Of a DNA stretch of 64,000 nt, positions 18,101 through 28,908 are shown piece after piece; the first letter of the stretch is position 1; each line of letters begins with the position of its first letter. The stretch is from Mya arenaria (taxonomy: Eukaryota; Mollusca; Bivalvia; Myida; Myidae): positions 89,742,628-89,806,627 of the forward strand of contig NC_069124.1 of the NCBI RefSeq assembly GCF_026914265.1, given 5' to 3'. The notes under the pieces were generated by a model. The model was not told where the DNA came from. It saw nothing but the letters and a program-made list of their open reading frames with translations, and did no database searches. The translations under genes and the position numbers were made by a program.

Positions 18101-20933
18101 AATTTACCTGTGTATCGTATGTACAAAACGTGTTCTCAACCACAACCAGGCTGTAGAATTTGATGTATGTATAAGCTGGCAGCATAGAGGATGTGACAAT
18201 ACAGGTATACTAGCAATGATGACTATTACAAGGGATCAAATTTAACTTTTTGCCACTAGCATTTTTTTGCTAGTGCCATTTTTTTCAACTAGCAAAATGG
18301 TGTTTTCAACTAGCATTTATTTAAAGGCTGTTTTACTTGCTGTAAGTTGCCAAATTAATAAGTTGTTTTGTTCTTGCATTATGTACAACTCTTTACCAAG
18401 TAAACTGAGATAAGAATAAACTATAAACCTTTACATTTTGTTATTAATTCATACAAAGACTAAGTCATATACCCAGCTGTGCTAACTAAGCTTCCGGTTA
18501 CTCAAAGCCTTGCATCACTAGTAGTTAGTGACTACACTCCTCCCCACCTAAGAATATACTTTCAAAAAGTAAAGTGGGGAGGAGAGTTACAGTCTTTATT
18601 AGCAATTCAAGGCTTCTGAGTAGCCATGTGCCTGGCAAGTCCAGTTGGGTATAGGACCAGACTTGCAAGCAGGGGTTCATAGGTTCAAATCCGTCACAGA
18701 GTAGATGTTTTTCTCTTGAAAATTACTACGTAGATTAACATTTTTTGATGGTTATGTATTTTGCACAATTGGCCAAAGCATGGAGGATCTAGTATTATCA
18801 CTCCTCATTCTGACAAAAATATTGCTATCATTCTCTTTTGTTTTATACAAGTTTTATGCTCAGCTTCATTTTCTATTTTTTGATGGTTCTAACAGATGCC
18901 ATGGAATCGGACAGGGACATTTTGGTTTTGCGACAAAGTACTGATGATGGATGCTTTTCGCCAGATTCGGACGTCTTGGGAGCCTTTGCGTCAATCTGCG
19001 TCGACATCAGCCTTTTTACCTTCTACAGGCCCTTTGATTGCGTGAATAAACTGGCTATTTTCCTCTCCATTTTTGGCATTTGCAAGTCACAAACCAGACG
19101 AAAACAGTTATCTTCAATGCTCTTACTTTAATATCTGATAATAACATTTGAGTACAGTGGTATGTCTGTCCATACACGGTCACATGATTATCGAAAACAA
19201 TTCTCTTCGAGGCGCTTACTTAAATATCCGATAATAACATTTGTATACAGCGGCAAGCGTCCATACACGGTAACATGATTATCTATTATAAACTTCCGGA
19301 AAGGAAATTTAAAGCGCAAACAGTTTGAGCTAATTCGTCAATTATATATGCGGTCGCATAAACTTTCTAGTGCCAGGATTTTCTACTTGCATTTTTCGAT
19401 ATTTTCTCGCATTTTGCAAGTTAGCGGCCATTAAATTTGATCCCTGATTACTTCCATTTATGAGGTGATAAGAATTTACTAACTAAAATATTGCAATTCT
19501 TGAGATAAATGAGGTAGGTCAACAATCAGGCTGGGTCGACGACCGATAAGGAGCTGTATTTTCCTAACGTATGTATAAAATTACTGTTTTAATATATGCT
19601 TGACAGTTGAAATGAAATAAATAATAATGTATTTGATCGAGCTGTTTGTTACTATTGTCACTTTAAAAAGAAAATTATCATGTCAGAAGAAATATAACAA
19701 GTGACAAAACTTACCAGGAATACTCAAAGAACTTCACACGTCTTGATTATTTTAAACCAGCCCGTCTGATCAATTAAAGTTGTCTCGCCTCAATTAGCAC
19801 CTCATTAAAGAATCTACTAATAAAATCAGAAGTCTAAAGAGCGTATAGATTCATTTTTTTTCATATACAGTATTAGTCTAAATAATAGACGTGTTATACA
19901 GGATTCTTCCAATCCCTAACGTCTAAACGGGAATGTGCAAAAAATGGGGGTGTTTTAAAAAAATTGAAATTGTTTTAAGTGAAGCGTTTTATGGTTGAAA
20001 TTGATCATAAAGAGTTATATTCATATTTAACCATGTAAGTGAAATGTTATTTTGCACTAAACAAGCATTCAATGCATTAAAACAAGCTGTTTACCTTTCC
20101 AATAAAACGAAAGTTGACTGACACAGGCAACAATTATGCGAAGTGGAACAACTCGATACAATCGTAATAACTCAGCCTCCTCTGACAAAACTTCGAGATA
20201 GACCTCATTATACAATCGTAACAACTCGGCCATGGCCGAAATATTCCGAGCGATTTAAAACTGTGCCCTAAAGCCTTGCAGGTGCCCTTCATGTATATAT
20301 CGTTGCTTTGACAGAAAGAAATGAAGAAAAGCCATCAAACTCATAATTATAAGTTTGATATTTATTTTTTGTGTACGGAACTAATATAAAATAACATTAT
20401 CTGGTAATATTTCTTTTTTTTATGATATTTTATAGACACTTTATGCTTTAACCCGGAATCCTGATTGGAACAACTACCCACTTTTGATACTAAACAATTT
20501 GTACGTGAAGGATTTGCCATATCAAAAATCTAAAAAAAATCCGTCAACGTACAATTATTTGGACTAATACAGTATATGTTAACTAATTGAGTCTATAATC
20601 ACTCCATTATAAATAGTTTTTCATATGAAAAATAACTTTAAATATAAATTAAATATAGGGCACGAAATGACTATAGGTCGGGTACGAAATGACTATCTAA
20701 AGGGTACGAAATGACCAAAAATCACGGTTCACGAAATGGTCTGGGTACGAAATAACTATAAACCCAGTTGAAGTAAATTACAATAGGTACCTCAAGTTAT
20801 TCGTGTAAGACGATATTGTTTTGCTCATGACGTCTCGCAATGCCTTCATTCGTTTTCCAGGTTTTATTTCGTTTTCAAGTGATGATGTTTCCATTTTATT
20901 AGATATTTCCGTGTTGTTTGGGTCATCGGCCAT
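12124..20933 (-). CDS. PMF1: Polyamine-modulated factor 1 / NNF1 kinetochore subunit
   Basis: Six coding exons on the minus strand join in phase: 20933-20791 (ATG at 20933), 19741-19715, 14541-14454, 13755-13658, 13052-12854 and 12171-12124 (TGA). They encode 200 residues, against about 205 in human PMF1. The clearest family signature spans an exon junction: AWRPCGD followed by a long coiled coil (LQGQLSELEAQNRLM). Upstream, SQLKGNIQTELEQMFEEEQ and LLNNLDTLAD match the NNF1 core. PMF1 is part of the MIS12 complex that links centromeric chromatin to microtubule-binding NDC80. The second exon is only 27 nt, encoding RRVKFFEYSW with its joints. Its acceptor lacks a strong pyrimidine tract, so it is the least certain exon. 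Introns hold several nested elements. Head-to-head with the dehydrogenase gene. Confidence 0.87.
13166..13425. mobile_element. Palindromic MITE, copy 2
   Basis: Same inverted ends as the element at 2093-2246 (ATGCACCAGTCAATTG and its complement), but about 100 bp longer in the middle. It lies in a PMF1 intron. Confidence 0.8.
13860..14000. repeat. 32-bp tandem repeat in PMF1 intron
   Basis: About four and a half diverged units on GTGACAGAACAATCTGGCTG followed by GTAATTGATAT. No further structure seen. Confidence 0.65.
15397..15482 (+). repeat. Left cluster of iterated TCATTTCGTACCC motif
   Basis: Four spaced copies of (G)TCATTT(C/T)(G/A)TACCC lie here. An inverted cluster of the same motif lies at 20650-20756. 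The pair could be the ends of one element of about 5.4 kb or two independent insertions. Confidence 0.6.
15611..17640. mobile_element. Tandem-core non-autonomous element with inverted ends
   Basis: The left end contains GCTCCACTGGCCAAAAGG and the right end contains the inverted form CCTTCGGCCAGTGGAGC. The core has about eight diverged modules of 110-150 bp, each beginning GCTCTGGC(A/G)GCCATGTTGTG and continuing through AAGGACCACCCAAGGAACA and GTCAAGTTTCATC. A non-modular stretch of about 700 bp at 16010-16720 separates modules two and three and is probably a later insertion. The right end includes a small hairpin TGGCCTTCGGCCA. No coding capacity. In PMF1 intron 2. Confidence 0.65.
18231..19445. 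mobile_element. Fold-back element with a nested fold-back
   Basis: The left end AGGGATCAAATTTAA is matched by the inverted TTAAATTTGATCCCT at the right end, followed inward by related C/T-rich and TAGC-rich sequence. Inside, at about 18475-18650, a smaller inverted repeat pairs ACTCCTCCCCAC with GTGGGGAGGAG and extends outward through AAGCCTTG/CAAGGCTT. A sequence like a degenerate tRNA B-box (GGTTCAAATCC) follows at 18682. ATTAC occurs just outside both ends and may be the target duplication. Lies in PMF1 intron 2. Confidence 0.55.
20650..20756 (-). repeat. Right cluster of iterated GGGTACGAAATGA motif
   Basis: Five spaced copies of GGG(T/C)ACGAAAT(G/A)A, the inverted complement of the cluster at 15397-15482. 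It lies only about 35 bp from the donor of PMF1 exon 1. Confidence 0.6.
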
Positions 20934-23458
20934 CTTGAATCTCCCGCTCTGTATATTTTAACGAATTTACTTGGCGTAATCGCTTACTAAATCTCGTACT
21001 TACACGACTTAAACGACGTTATCGATAAAATACATGGTGAGACCCGTACATAAATGTATCAAGGAAGGTCAATAATTAGCACTGGTCTACCATCATGAAA
21101 ACTTTGATCATTTGAAAGGAACAAATAAACATTCACTTTGATAAAGGTACGTGTCTTGTTGCTTTAGCAAATGTTACATTTTAGAACACGATTGCTTTTC
21201 AGGAATGCTGTCTGTACTGCATTAAAAAGGCTGATAATTTCATTTTCAAAGCAGTTCTTATCTAAATTCCATGAGATTTTGACGGGGATGAGTTACGGCT
21301 CTATGATGGAACCAGGGATAATGCATTCAAAATATTAAACACAATACATATCCAGAACTGAGGAGAGGAGGTCGCTTGTGGGTCCGAGGGTTGTAAACTC
21401 ATTGAATTCCATTGCCAAGCATCTACACCTTTTGAAAATCATTTATATGATGACGCCAAATCCACAGGCGTCTCATTGTTTGTGTCTAAAATGTTAATTA
21501 ATATCATTTTGGGTACATATAATGAGGTAAACAACACATCTGAAGATATTTAATGCCTTTGATATACAAGAAAGATTCAAGGTATGTAACTCAAATTTAC
21601 CAGATCCGTCATGGTAGAATCCAGTTTTTTAATAAATATAGAAACAATCCATTTTTAACTAGGTGCCATGAGCAGCGGAATCGATTCCCTTTAAAATGGT
21701 ATGCGACATGTTGGTATAACTGTATTGTCTTTAGACGAACAATTCAAATTCAATGTCCCATTTTCGTCTTTTTCGGCAGTCGGAAACTGCTATCATCTGA
21801 GCGATTGCCAGTCAGGAAAATGGCCGCTTCATACGAAATTTTAAAGTGAATTTAAATTTGGAGACTCCCGTGCCGTAGCTGCACTGAGGCACACCGAGGG
21901 GCATATAACAATTTCTGTTGCTCTAAAAATAACTCTTTTCGACTTACTTCATTTGCCTCAATGTACACAAACCATCGACCAAAGATATTCCAGAATGCAG
22001 GAAATCGCTTCTTACAAAAAAAATAATATATTCCGGGGGAGGGAGAGGGGGGGGGGCATGCCCCTGGACCCCCCTAGACCGTTCTGCCTCGGTGTTTTTT
22101 TAAGTCTGGCTTACGGCACTGGACTCGGTTATGGTTGTTCCGATGATCAAATCATACGATTCAACGGTCTTTTTGAGGTCATGTTTTCGGAATGGAATTG
22201 TATCACCTATACACAAGCATAAAATCACTTAAATGTTTCTGTGTGTAGTGCTGTTTACACGTGCTATTTTCAGATTGGAATGTACTGTTTTGGCCAAATC
22301 CAAATATACTCAAATATTTGATGAGCTACGGTTCCATCCAATCGATTTCAATTGCAGAGCCTTTCAATTCAGTCGATTTGGAGACGTCTTCAATCGAATG
22401 AGCTAGTCGTATCTCGGCTTAATATATTACCTATACAATATAATGACAGATCTACTTTAAACAGAGAGTTCGGATCAAAATGACCCTTCTTAGACGTATT
22501 GTAGTAATATACATGGACTAGGAAAGCAATCGTCGCATTTTAATCGTTATTTTAGTGTGCCATAAATTTACCAGATTTGGGATGGATGTACCTAGGTTCT
22601 AAAAATGTGCAGAATGAACCAGTAAGCATTTCCTTAGAGTTGCCGATTTATCTCCAAAACTGGCTACGTGCACTCGGAAAACAATTACAATACTGCCATT
22701 GACTAAAACAATGCATTGGATAAGGTTTGCACGAAAAAGAATGTTTTTAAATCGTAGTTTTCAAGAATAAAATGCATTTAGTGAGTCGGTAAGCCTAGTA
22801 AAAACATGCATTGTTTCACGAGATATTTTAATACAGACATAACTTTCATCCAAAACAAGCGTCATCGTAAACAAGCAATGGCTCTTCATTCGGTGCGCAT
22901 GGTCTGTAATAAAATATATCGGTGAAACATATAGTGTTAATACTCACCGAATCGAGGACGTTTTTAGCCAAAACAATGAGCCAGGAAACCTGGACGCACC
23001 TGACGTCACTGCCCTTGTTATATACAATTGAAGCTGTTGTATGTTTTGTACACAAACCATAACTATGTTGACTGTCTGATTTTGTTTTTAAATTAATGAG
23101 AGGGTTAGGGAGGGACTGGAGAAGAGGTAGTGCTACTGTCCCCGGAAAGCTCCGCCATGACAGTTTCATTGCCCCTAACCTTGCCCATCTTAGCGGCCAG
23201 ATCATAACATTGATGATAATAAATTAAGTATGTTAACTTTGAAAAATGTATGATAGACTTTATCTTGGTAATAATGTATTTATATTCATGAGTCTGCTAC
23301 GTCCCTGTGATATAAATGTGTCGGAACTAGTCATGAACGATTCACTATACTATTTAAACCGGACTTTGCTTTGTGTACATGTACGCGTGCTAAATGACCA
23401 CTTGACATTATTTCTGGATGATCTATTTAACAGTAAGAGGCCTCTTTAACTTTCAAGA
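20934..23458. promoter_or_regulatory. Divergent intergenic region between PMF1 and the dehydrogenase
   Basis: About 2.5 kb lies between the two start codons, which point away from each other. No exon was recognised. Promoters of both genes should lie here, but no convincing TATA or initiator could be singled out. A G-rich stretch and an imperfect palindrome (GGGGGGCATGCCCC) lie near 22040-22070, inside the copy-specific insertion. Confidence 0.5.
21867..22125. mobile_element. Copy 1-specific insertion of about 259 bp
   Basis: The other duplicated segment reads straight across the equivalent point (near 35966). The insert has short inverted ends: GTGCCGTAGC on the left, CTTACGGCAC on the right. 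GGAGACT/GGACT at the borders may be a target duplication. Family unassigned. Confidence 0.6.
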
Positions 23459-26400
23459 ATGAAGATACCGGGCGCAGTTGCCATAGTAACGGGCGGTTCC
23501 CGTGGGCTTGGTCGAGCATTCTCTGTGGAGTTGCTGAAGCGAGGCGCCAGGGTGAGACCTTTAAAGTATAACTTATAAACGTGTACAAGCATGTCAAGTT
23601 ATAGCGCACTTTGTTATATATTAGTTTGTGGGTTCAATAAGAAACAGTCGATGTACAATTATGTACAGTTTATTTATATTGTATATAGTGAATATCTAGG
23701 CAAAAGCACCACAGCATGCACGGGCAGTGTATATATTCATAGCTTATCATGTGATATCAAGTTACAACGGCTATGTTTAAACAAGGTATACAACATGCTT
23801 CAGTATCGCTCCGTTTGCACTGAGTATAGTTCGTGTGATGTTGCGCCTATAGCATAATTATGCGCACAAACAAGCACTGAATGGGCCAATTTTTCAAAAA
23901 AACTGTCAACGACATCGTTGTTTACTTTTTAAAGGTGAAATGGTATATGATAGCCTGTATATATTTTTCAATAAAACAATTACAGCTTAAACATTCACGG
24001 TCCCAAATTTTGTTAGGCAAGTGAACTCCCAGAGCAATATAGATTTGACAGTTAACGACGATGACATTGACAACGTTGGTAACAATTATTAGCATTTTTC
24101 TGAACAAACAGCCCCCCGTTACAAGACATCTTGCCAATTGTTATTATCATACACTAATAGTATCTGCTGTCCCCAGGTGTGTGTTGCGGACATCAATGAG
24201 ACGGAATATAGATTTGAAAGTTAACGACGATGACTTTTACAACGTTGGAAACAAATATAAGCATTGTTCTGAACGACCGGACCATAATAATGCATTAAAC
24301 AATGGAACGTTTAATAGTTTTCAAGCGAACTTCCTGTAGCATTGTACAGTAGAACTAAAAGCGAGCCCCGTTACAAGCATCCTTTCAATTGTTATTATCC
24401 TGCACTGATAATATCTGCTGTCCCCAGGTGTGTGTTGCGGACATCAACGAGGCGGAGGGCCGTCAGACGGAGGCGGCACTGCAGCGACAATACGGGGCGG
24501 ACAAGGCGCTCTTTGTTAAATGTGACGTAACAAAGGATAACGACATGAAAGGTGAACGTTTTACCTCGTTATATGAGAGTAAACAGTGGTTTATGTTCAC
24601 ACTATGATATGAAAACTTCTTTCCACTGTGTCTGTACATATCGAGGTCCCCATATCCCGTTCCGATGTTTTACATCATCCAATGCAATGTGTGAAACTCT
24701 TTGCAGTCGCAAAATGATACGTGAAAGGGTCAAATAATGGCCCTTATACCGTTCCATTCTGTTAGGGTGCATTCTCAATTATTTTGTCTTCCAAAATCTT
24801 TCTCATGTGTAAAGTTTCTGGAAGGTCAAACAATGCATACTTATCATGATTGCTTGGTGCTAAAAGCCGGTACCCGGTATCGATATTGGGAAAAGCGGGT
24901 ATCACTATCTATGATACCAGATTGTCTTGATACCGGGGTTTTCACATTGATGCGTTATTCTTTGTTATTTCTGTTTTTAAATTCAAAGATACATATGTAT
25001 ATATATTTTTTAAACAAATTAAATTCTGTTTTGGTATTATTTTGCACTCCGTTAAAACAGTTATTGCTTTATAACTCACACTATTTAACAAACCAGGTAA
25101 AATAGAACAATAAAGCATACCGCCAACATCAGAAATCTTTATCCGATAACGATACCTTCAATAGGCGATAAAAAAGCGGGTCATGCCACAATGAGATTAG
25201 TCATCTGTTAACATTCCGGTAGCACTTAATCCGGTATCGACAAGTGGTACCGGGTACCGTGCGATATCGGGTACCGGCTTTAAGCACCACCCATCATGAT
25301 TTCTTTCAATCTCTTGGCGTTGTTTATACAAATATCACTGCAGATCTGTGGCGGGTGGCGGTGGAACGCTTCACGACGGTCGACCTGATGGTGAACAACG
25401 CCGGCATCATGAACGAAACTCTCGTGGAGGAGACTGTGCAGATCAACCTGGTGAGATACTCGCAGCCTTTACCAACGCTTCCTATAACTAAAGTTATCCA
25501 CATACTATGCTCAACCGTCGCGTGCAATATGCCGTAGTACATGAAATGCTATGTTCATATGCCGAGGATCGAACACACGACCTCTCGCTCCGTGCGGACA
25601 CAACAGGGTCGCTATAACAACACGCTAAATTTCGAGACCATCCAAGTGCCGCTATATGCATATCAAATATCCAGTTACACATGTTCTTGCTCTTGATTTA
25701 TTGACAAACATAAAATCACACTAGAAAGAAGAAATGGAAAAAATACTGCAGAAGTTATACATTGCGAGAGGCCTATTTGTGTGTTTCTTTTGGTGTCAGA
25801 TGGGAGCCATGCGGGGCTCGATGATGGCGTTCGAACACATGCGGAAGGACCGGGGAGGGAAGGGCGGAGTCATCATCAACGTCGCTTCCACCGCAGGTAT
25901 GCCTCTCCGCCTGTGGGCGGTTTAGTTAAACAGTCATGTGTTGCAAGTTTAACGCATATGAATTATATACGCGGCACCCTAGTAAATAAATCAGAATGTC
26001 GTATTAGTAATATGATCGTTTGTAAGTGAAAAGGCAACAGATATAATTTGATATTTCAAGCATAACTAATCAAAACATTTCAACACACGAGTTGTGAGTG
26101 TTATTGTAACTTGTTTCAGGGTTGTTCCCTGTGTTCTTCATGCCCACGTATGCGGCCTCCAAGTACGCCCTCGTCGGATTTACTCGCAGCTGGGCCGTGA
26201 GTTATCGTTCCTTTATACAAAAAAAAACGTTCATATGTACACATATGCAATATGTACGCCATAGTTGAAACACTATTATAAACCAGCTATATCGGTGGTA
26301 ACGAATAATAGAAATTCGGACTGTAGATATGGCCAATCATCTTAGCAATATGACTCCAGCATTCAGAAATACTTAAATGTATCATAGAAGTTTACTTCCT

Positions 26401-26960
26401 TTACTTATATAATATAAATTTTGCTCTGTTAAAGCCAACTCAATTATCATTTTGTGTTTGTAGTCGAACCCGTGCCAGGCGAGGTTTGGTGTGAGCTGGG
26501 CGGTCCTGTGCCCCGCCTTCACCGACACGAGCATGCTGTCCTTGGCCATTGATGGCTCCGACCCGCCCCTCGTCACCTACCAAGAGAACAAGGAGATGGT
26601 TGTCACCACGGTCAAGTCAATAGGCATCAACAGGTACTCGGCGTTACATGTTCATGCAGTTACTAGTTAGACGGGTCAAAAACATACCTTAGATTACGAA
26701 AACAACAGTCACTTTATATTCATATATATTTAAATAAAACTGTTCTCAATCCAAGCAGATGAATTAACCCTACAGGAACACGTTTGAACTCGTTGGATCT
26801 TGTTCACAAAGTTTTCCATTCTGTCTACAGCGTGGATGACGTGTCCCGTGCGTTCGTTGAGCTGGTAGAGAAAGACGATAACAACGGAGCCGTCGTCACA
26901 GTCGAGAAGAAGATGGGCGGAGCCGTCTACCGCTTCGTTAAAAATCCAAACCGTCTCTGA
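23459..26960 (+). CDS. HPGD: 15-hydroxyprostaglandin dehydrogenase-like short-chain dehydrogenase
   Basis: Seven exons join in phase: 23459-23551, 24428-24551, 25344-25450, 25800-25896, 26120-26196, 26464-26633 and 26831-26960. They encode 265 residues; human 15-PGDH has 266. Family residues fall at the same numbers as in 15-PGDH: the TGGSRGLG cofactor loop at 11-18, Asp36 for NAD preference, CDV at 63-65, NNAG at 90-93, Asn107, Ser138, Tyr151 and Lys155 (YAASK). The expected reaction is NAD-dependent oxidation of a secondary hydroxyl, classically at C15 of prostaglandins, in the cytosol. The substrate in molluscs is inferred, not shown. The start is the only ATG that opens the Rossmann strand. 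AATAAA at 27397-27402 is a candidate poly(A) signal. A pseudogene copy lies at 36731-40433. Confidence 0.92.
24037..24427 (+). repeat. Local duplication creating a partial exon 2 copy
   Basis: A 169-bp tandem duplication (ATATAGATTT at 24037 and 24206) gives an extra polypyrimidine-CCCCAG acceptor plus the first 30 or so bases of exon 2 at about 24178-24205. This partial exon has no donor and breaks off after the GAGACGGA equivalent. The true exon 2 follows at 24428. The pseudogene copy has only one acceptor here. Confidence 0.75.
24852..25292. mobile_element. 441-bp MITE with 9-bp target duplication
   Basis: Inverted ends: GCTTGGTGCTAAAAGCCGGT on the left and the complement of GGTGGTGCTTAAAGCCGGT on the right. 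Both are rich in GGTACC. The 9-bp direct repeat ATCATGATT flanks it at 24843-24851 and 25293-25301, and the duplicated segment has a single ATCATGATT at 37700-37708. It is therefore a real insertion into dehydrogenase intron 2. A 9-bp duplication is typical of Mutator-like elements; that assignment is inference. Confidence 0.85.
25555..25645 (-). repeat. tRNA-derived SINE head in dehydrogenase intron 3
   Basis: Read on the minus strand it shows a B-box (GTGTGTTCGATCC) preceded by CCGCACGGAGCGAGAGGTC and an A-box-like stretch. The acceptor stem is not preserved, so it is not a working tRNA. The same sequence sits at 37975-38065 in the other copy, so it predates the duplication. Confidence 0.45.
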
Positions 26961-28079
26961 CACCACCGCGTATACTTAAAAGTCGACGTTTTACCCAACC
27001 CTATCTAACGTACTTCGACCTGAATTCCGTCTCAAAGAACTTACATACCTAGACCGACGTCAACCAAACATCTTCGCACACTGAACTTATTAAATGACAA
27101 TGTGCCATAATATTACTAGATCTTATTTAAATCATTTTCGGCTTGGTTTTATTTGGATCTTGCTTTCATTTACTGTCTGTTGCGTTGACAATACTTTAAA
27201 ATTACATTCGTGTGTGTCGACATACGTTTTGACCCTAGCATGAGAACCAACATTACCCATGTTGTTGTGTCAGTGCATAATATAATTATTATATATTTAT
27301 GTAAATTGTTCAATTGTTGACGGGTTTGTACAAATTAAAATTCAGTAGGTATATATTATATGTATAAAAGCTGTTTGTTTAGACTTTTATTTTTAAAATA
27401 AATTATTTTTACACTGTTTGCTTTTGACAATACTCCATTGATGTCCTCCGAGTAATGCATCGGCCTTCTTAAACAAAAACCCAGGCTGAAATGAAGACAA
27501 TATGAAACCTTGTTTCGTAATCCCATTTGATAATTTATGTAGATATATTTATTTCGGCAATGAGTGCATAACATGGACAATGAAAACAACATGTACAGTA
27601 AAAATAAAAATAATACATGTAAATATGAATAGTCAATGCCCTGCACACCAGCAATAAGGATTACTCAAAAAGGGTCACAGAGAACCCTTTTTCCATTGAG
27701 GTCCTTAATGTCGGTGGCATGACATAGAGAGGCATTTTTAACTTAACAATAAAAATAATTAAAACCACACACATATATATTCATATCGCTTTAAATTAGT
27801 AGATTTTTTGTATTTTATTACACGTATAACATAACTTACAAAGCAAATCACAGAGTTTAGAAAAATATCACAATATAATGCTGACTTGCACAATTAATAA
27901 GATTTTAAAAGTTATCATAAGAGTTACATAATAAGATTAAATACAATTATGCACTTACTGAAATTGTCTTAAAACAAAACCACAAATTTAAATCCTCCAT
28001 CGATTTACTTGTGAAATATTATTTTTTAATAAAAAAAATCACATACACACACTATTTAAAAATGAACATATCATAATAC
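26961..28079. other. 3' flank of the dehydrogenase gene and AT-rich spacer
   Basis: Up to about 27530 this is the 3' flank shared with the second copy, with AATAAA at 27397-27402. Beyond that it is unique AT-rich sequence that probably includes the 3' untranslated part of the minus-strand LINE fragment that follows. No exon seen. Confidence 0.5.
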
Positions 28080-28290
28080 TAAATTATCAAGCATGTGACG
28101 CTTAACAGCAACCTTAAAATTCACTATATGAACAATTTGGGAGATATACTTGCAGGCAATTTGTTCCAAAGGCTACAACCTAAGTAACAGAATGACTTTA
28201 ATCCAAAACCTTTAACCTTTGGAACACCGTAGGCACCTTTTTCTCTAAGTCTTGCACTAAAGGAGTGAATTTTGTCTTGGAATGACCCAA
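28080..28290 (-). pseudogene. LINE ORF2 C-terminal fragment
   Basis: The minus strand encodes the C-terminal segment common to many non-LTR reverse transcriptases: DKIHSFSARLREKGAYGVPK, then KSFCYLGCSLWNKLP, then NFKVAVKRHMLDNL after a frameshift near 28131. The spaced R-R, SF-YLG, LWN-LP and FK-VK residues are diagnostic of this tail. The copy is 5'-truncated, opposite in orientation to the large LINE at 28.7-34.7 kb and from a different family. Confidence 0.7.
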
Positions 28291-28908
28291 TATCTCAAGT
28301 GATGAGTGTACCATAGTGGCCTATGTTGGCCTTATATTTGTGTAATTAATTAATGTAATATTGAAATTAATTATGTATGTTATATTTGATTGATAATTAT
28401 TATATGTTATGGTATTCAAACGTCTCGGCTGTGTTTTCATGTAAATATCTATGAAGTATAAAATACGACAATATTAGTCAAATACAGGAATGTTTACATT
28501 TGGCTCTTATTCAAATCATAAGTCTAAAATGCTAAGGACAGAGTTTCTGATGCAATTGTACAACGTGACTTCGTAGGTAAACACCACGTGTTTAGTTATG
28601 AAGAGTTGACCGGTTATTGTGAGTATCTCAAGTTTCGTGAAGAATTTTGAAGGCTAAATTGATTTCTTGACATCAAACTATATACGCTTTGTCTTCAAAA
28701 TATGAATAAAGAAGCTATGTTTTAGAGGTCAAAGATGTCACGGAGAGAGTGAGCGACGCTCACAAACCCCTGAAGATCGGATCGTCACGCATGACTGGTT
28801 TGATTTACCGTTAATGGAAATGCCCAATTAACTAACCACTCGCTTGATCTCTCAAACTATATATATATATATACGAACCTTCCCAAAAGGGATTACGCAT
28901 TAACAGTT

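Larger units (their letters stand above)
20882..27530. repeat. Segmental duplication, copy 1
   Basis: Aligns by eye with 34691-41090. It starts inside PMF1 exon 1, covers the PMF1/dehydrogenase intergenic region and the whole dehydrogenase gene, and ends about 570 bp past its stop codon. Exon 1 of the dehydrogenase differs at 7 of 93 sites between copies. Copy 1 alone carries an insertion at 21867-22125, a 169-bp local duplication at about 24037-24206, and a MITE at 24852-25292. Confidence 0.9.

Noticed and set aside
18117-18159. Alternative 43-nt PMF1 exon with good acceptor and donor on the minus strand
   Set aside because: Its length breaks the phase between neighbouring exons and its product does not resemble the NNF1 domain; at most a cryptic exon.
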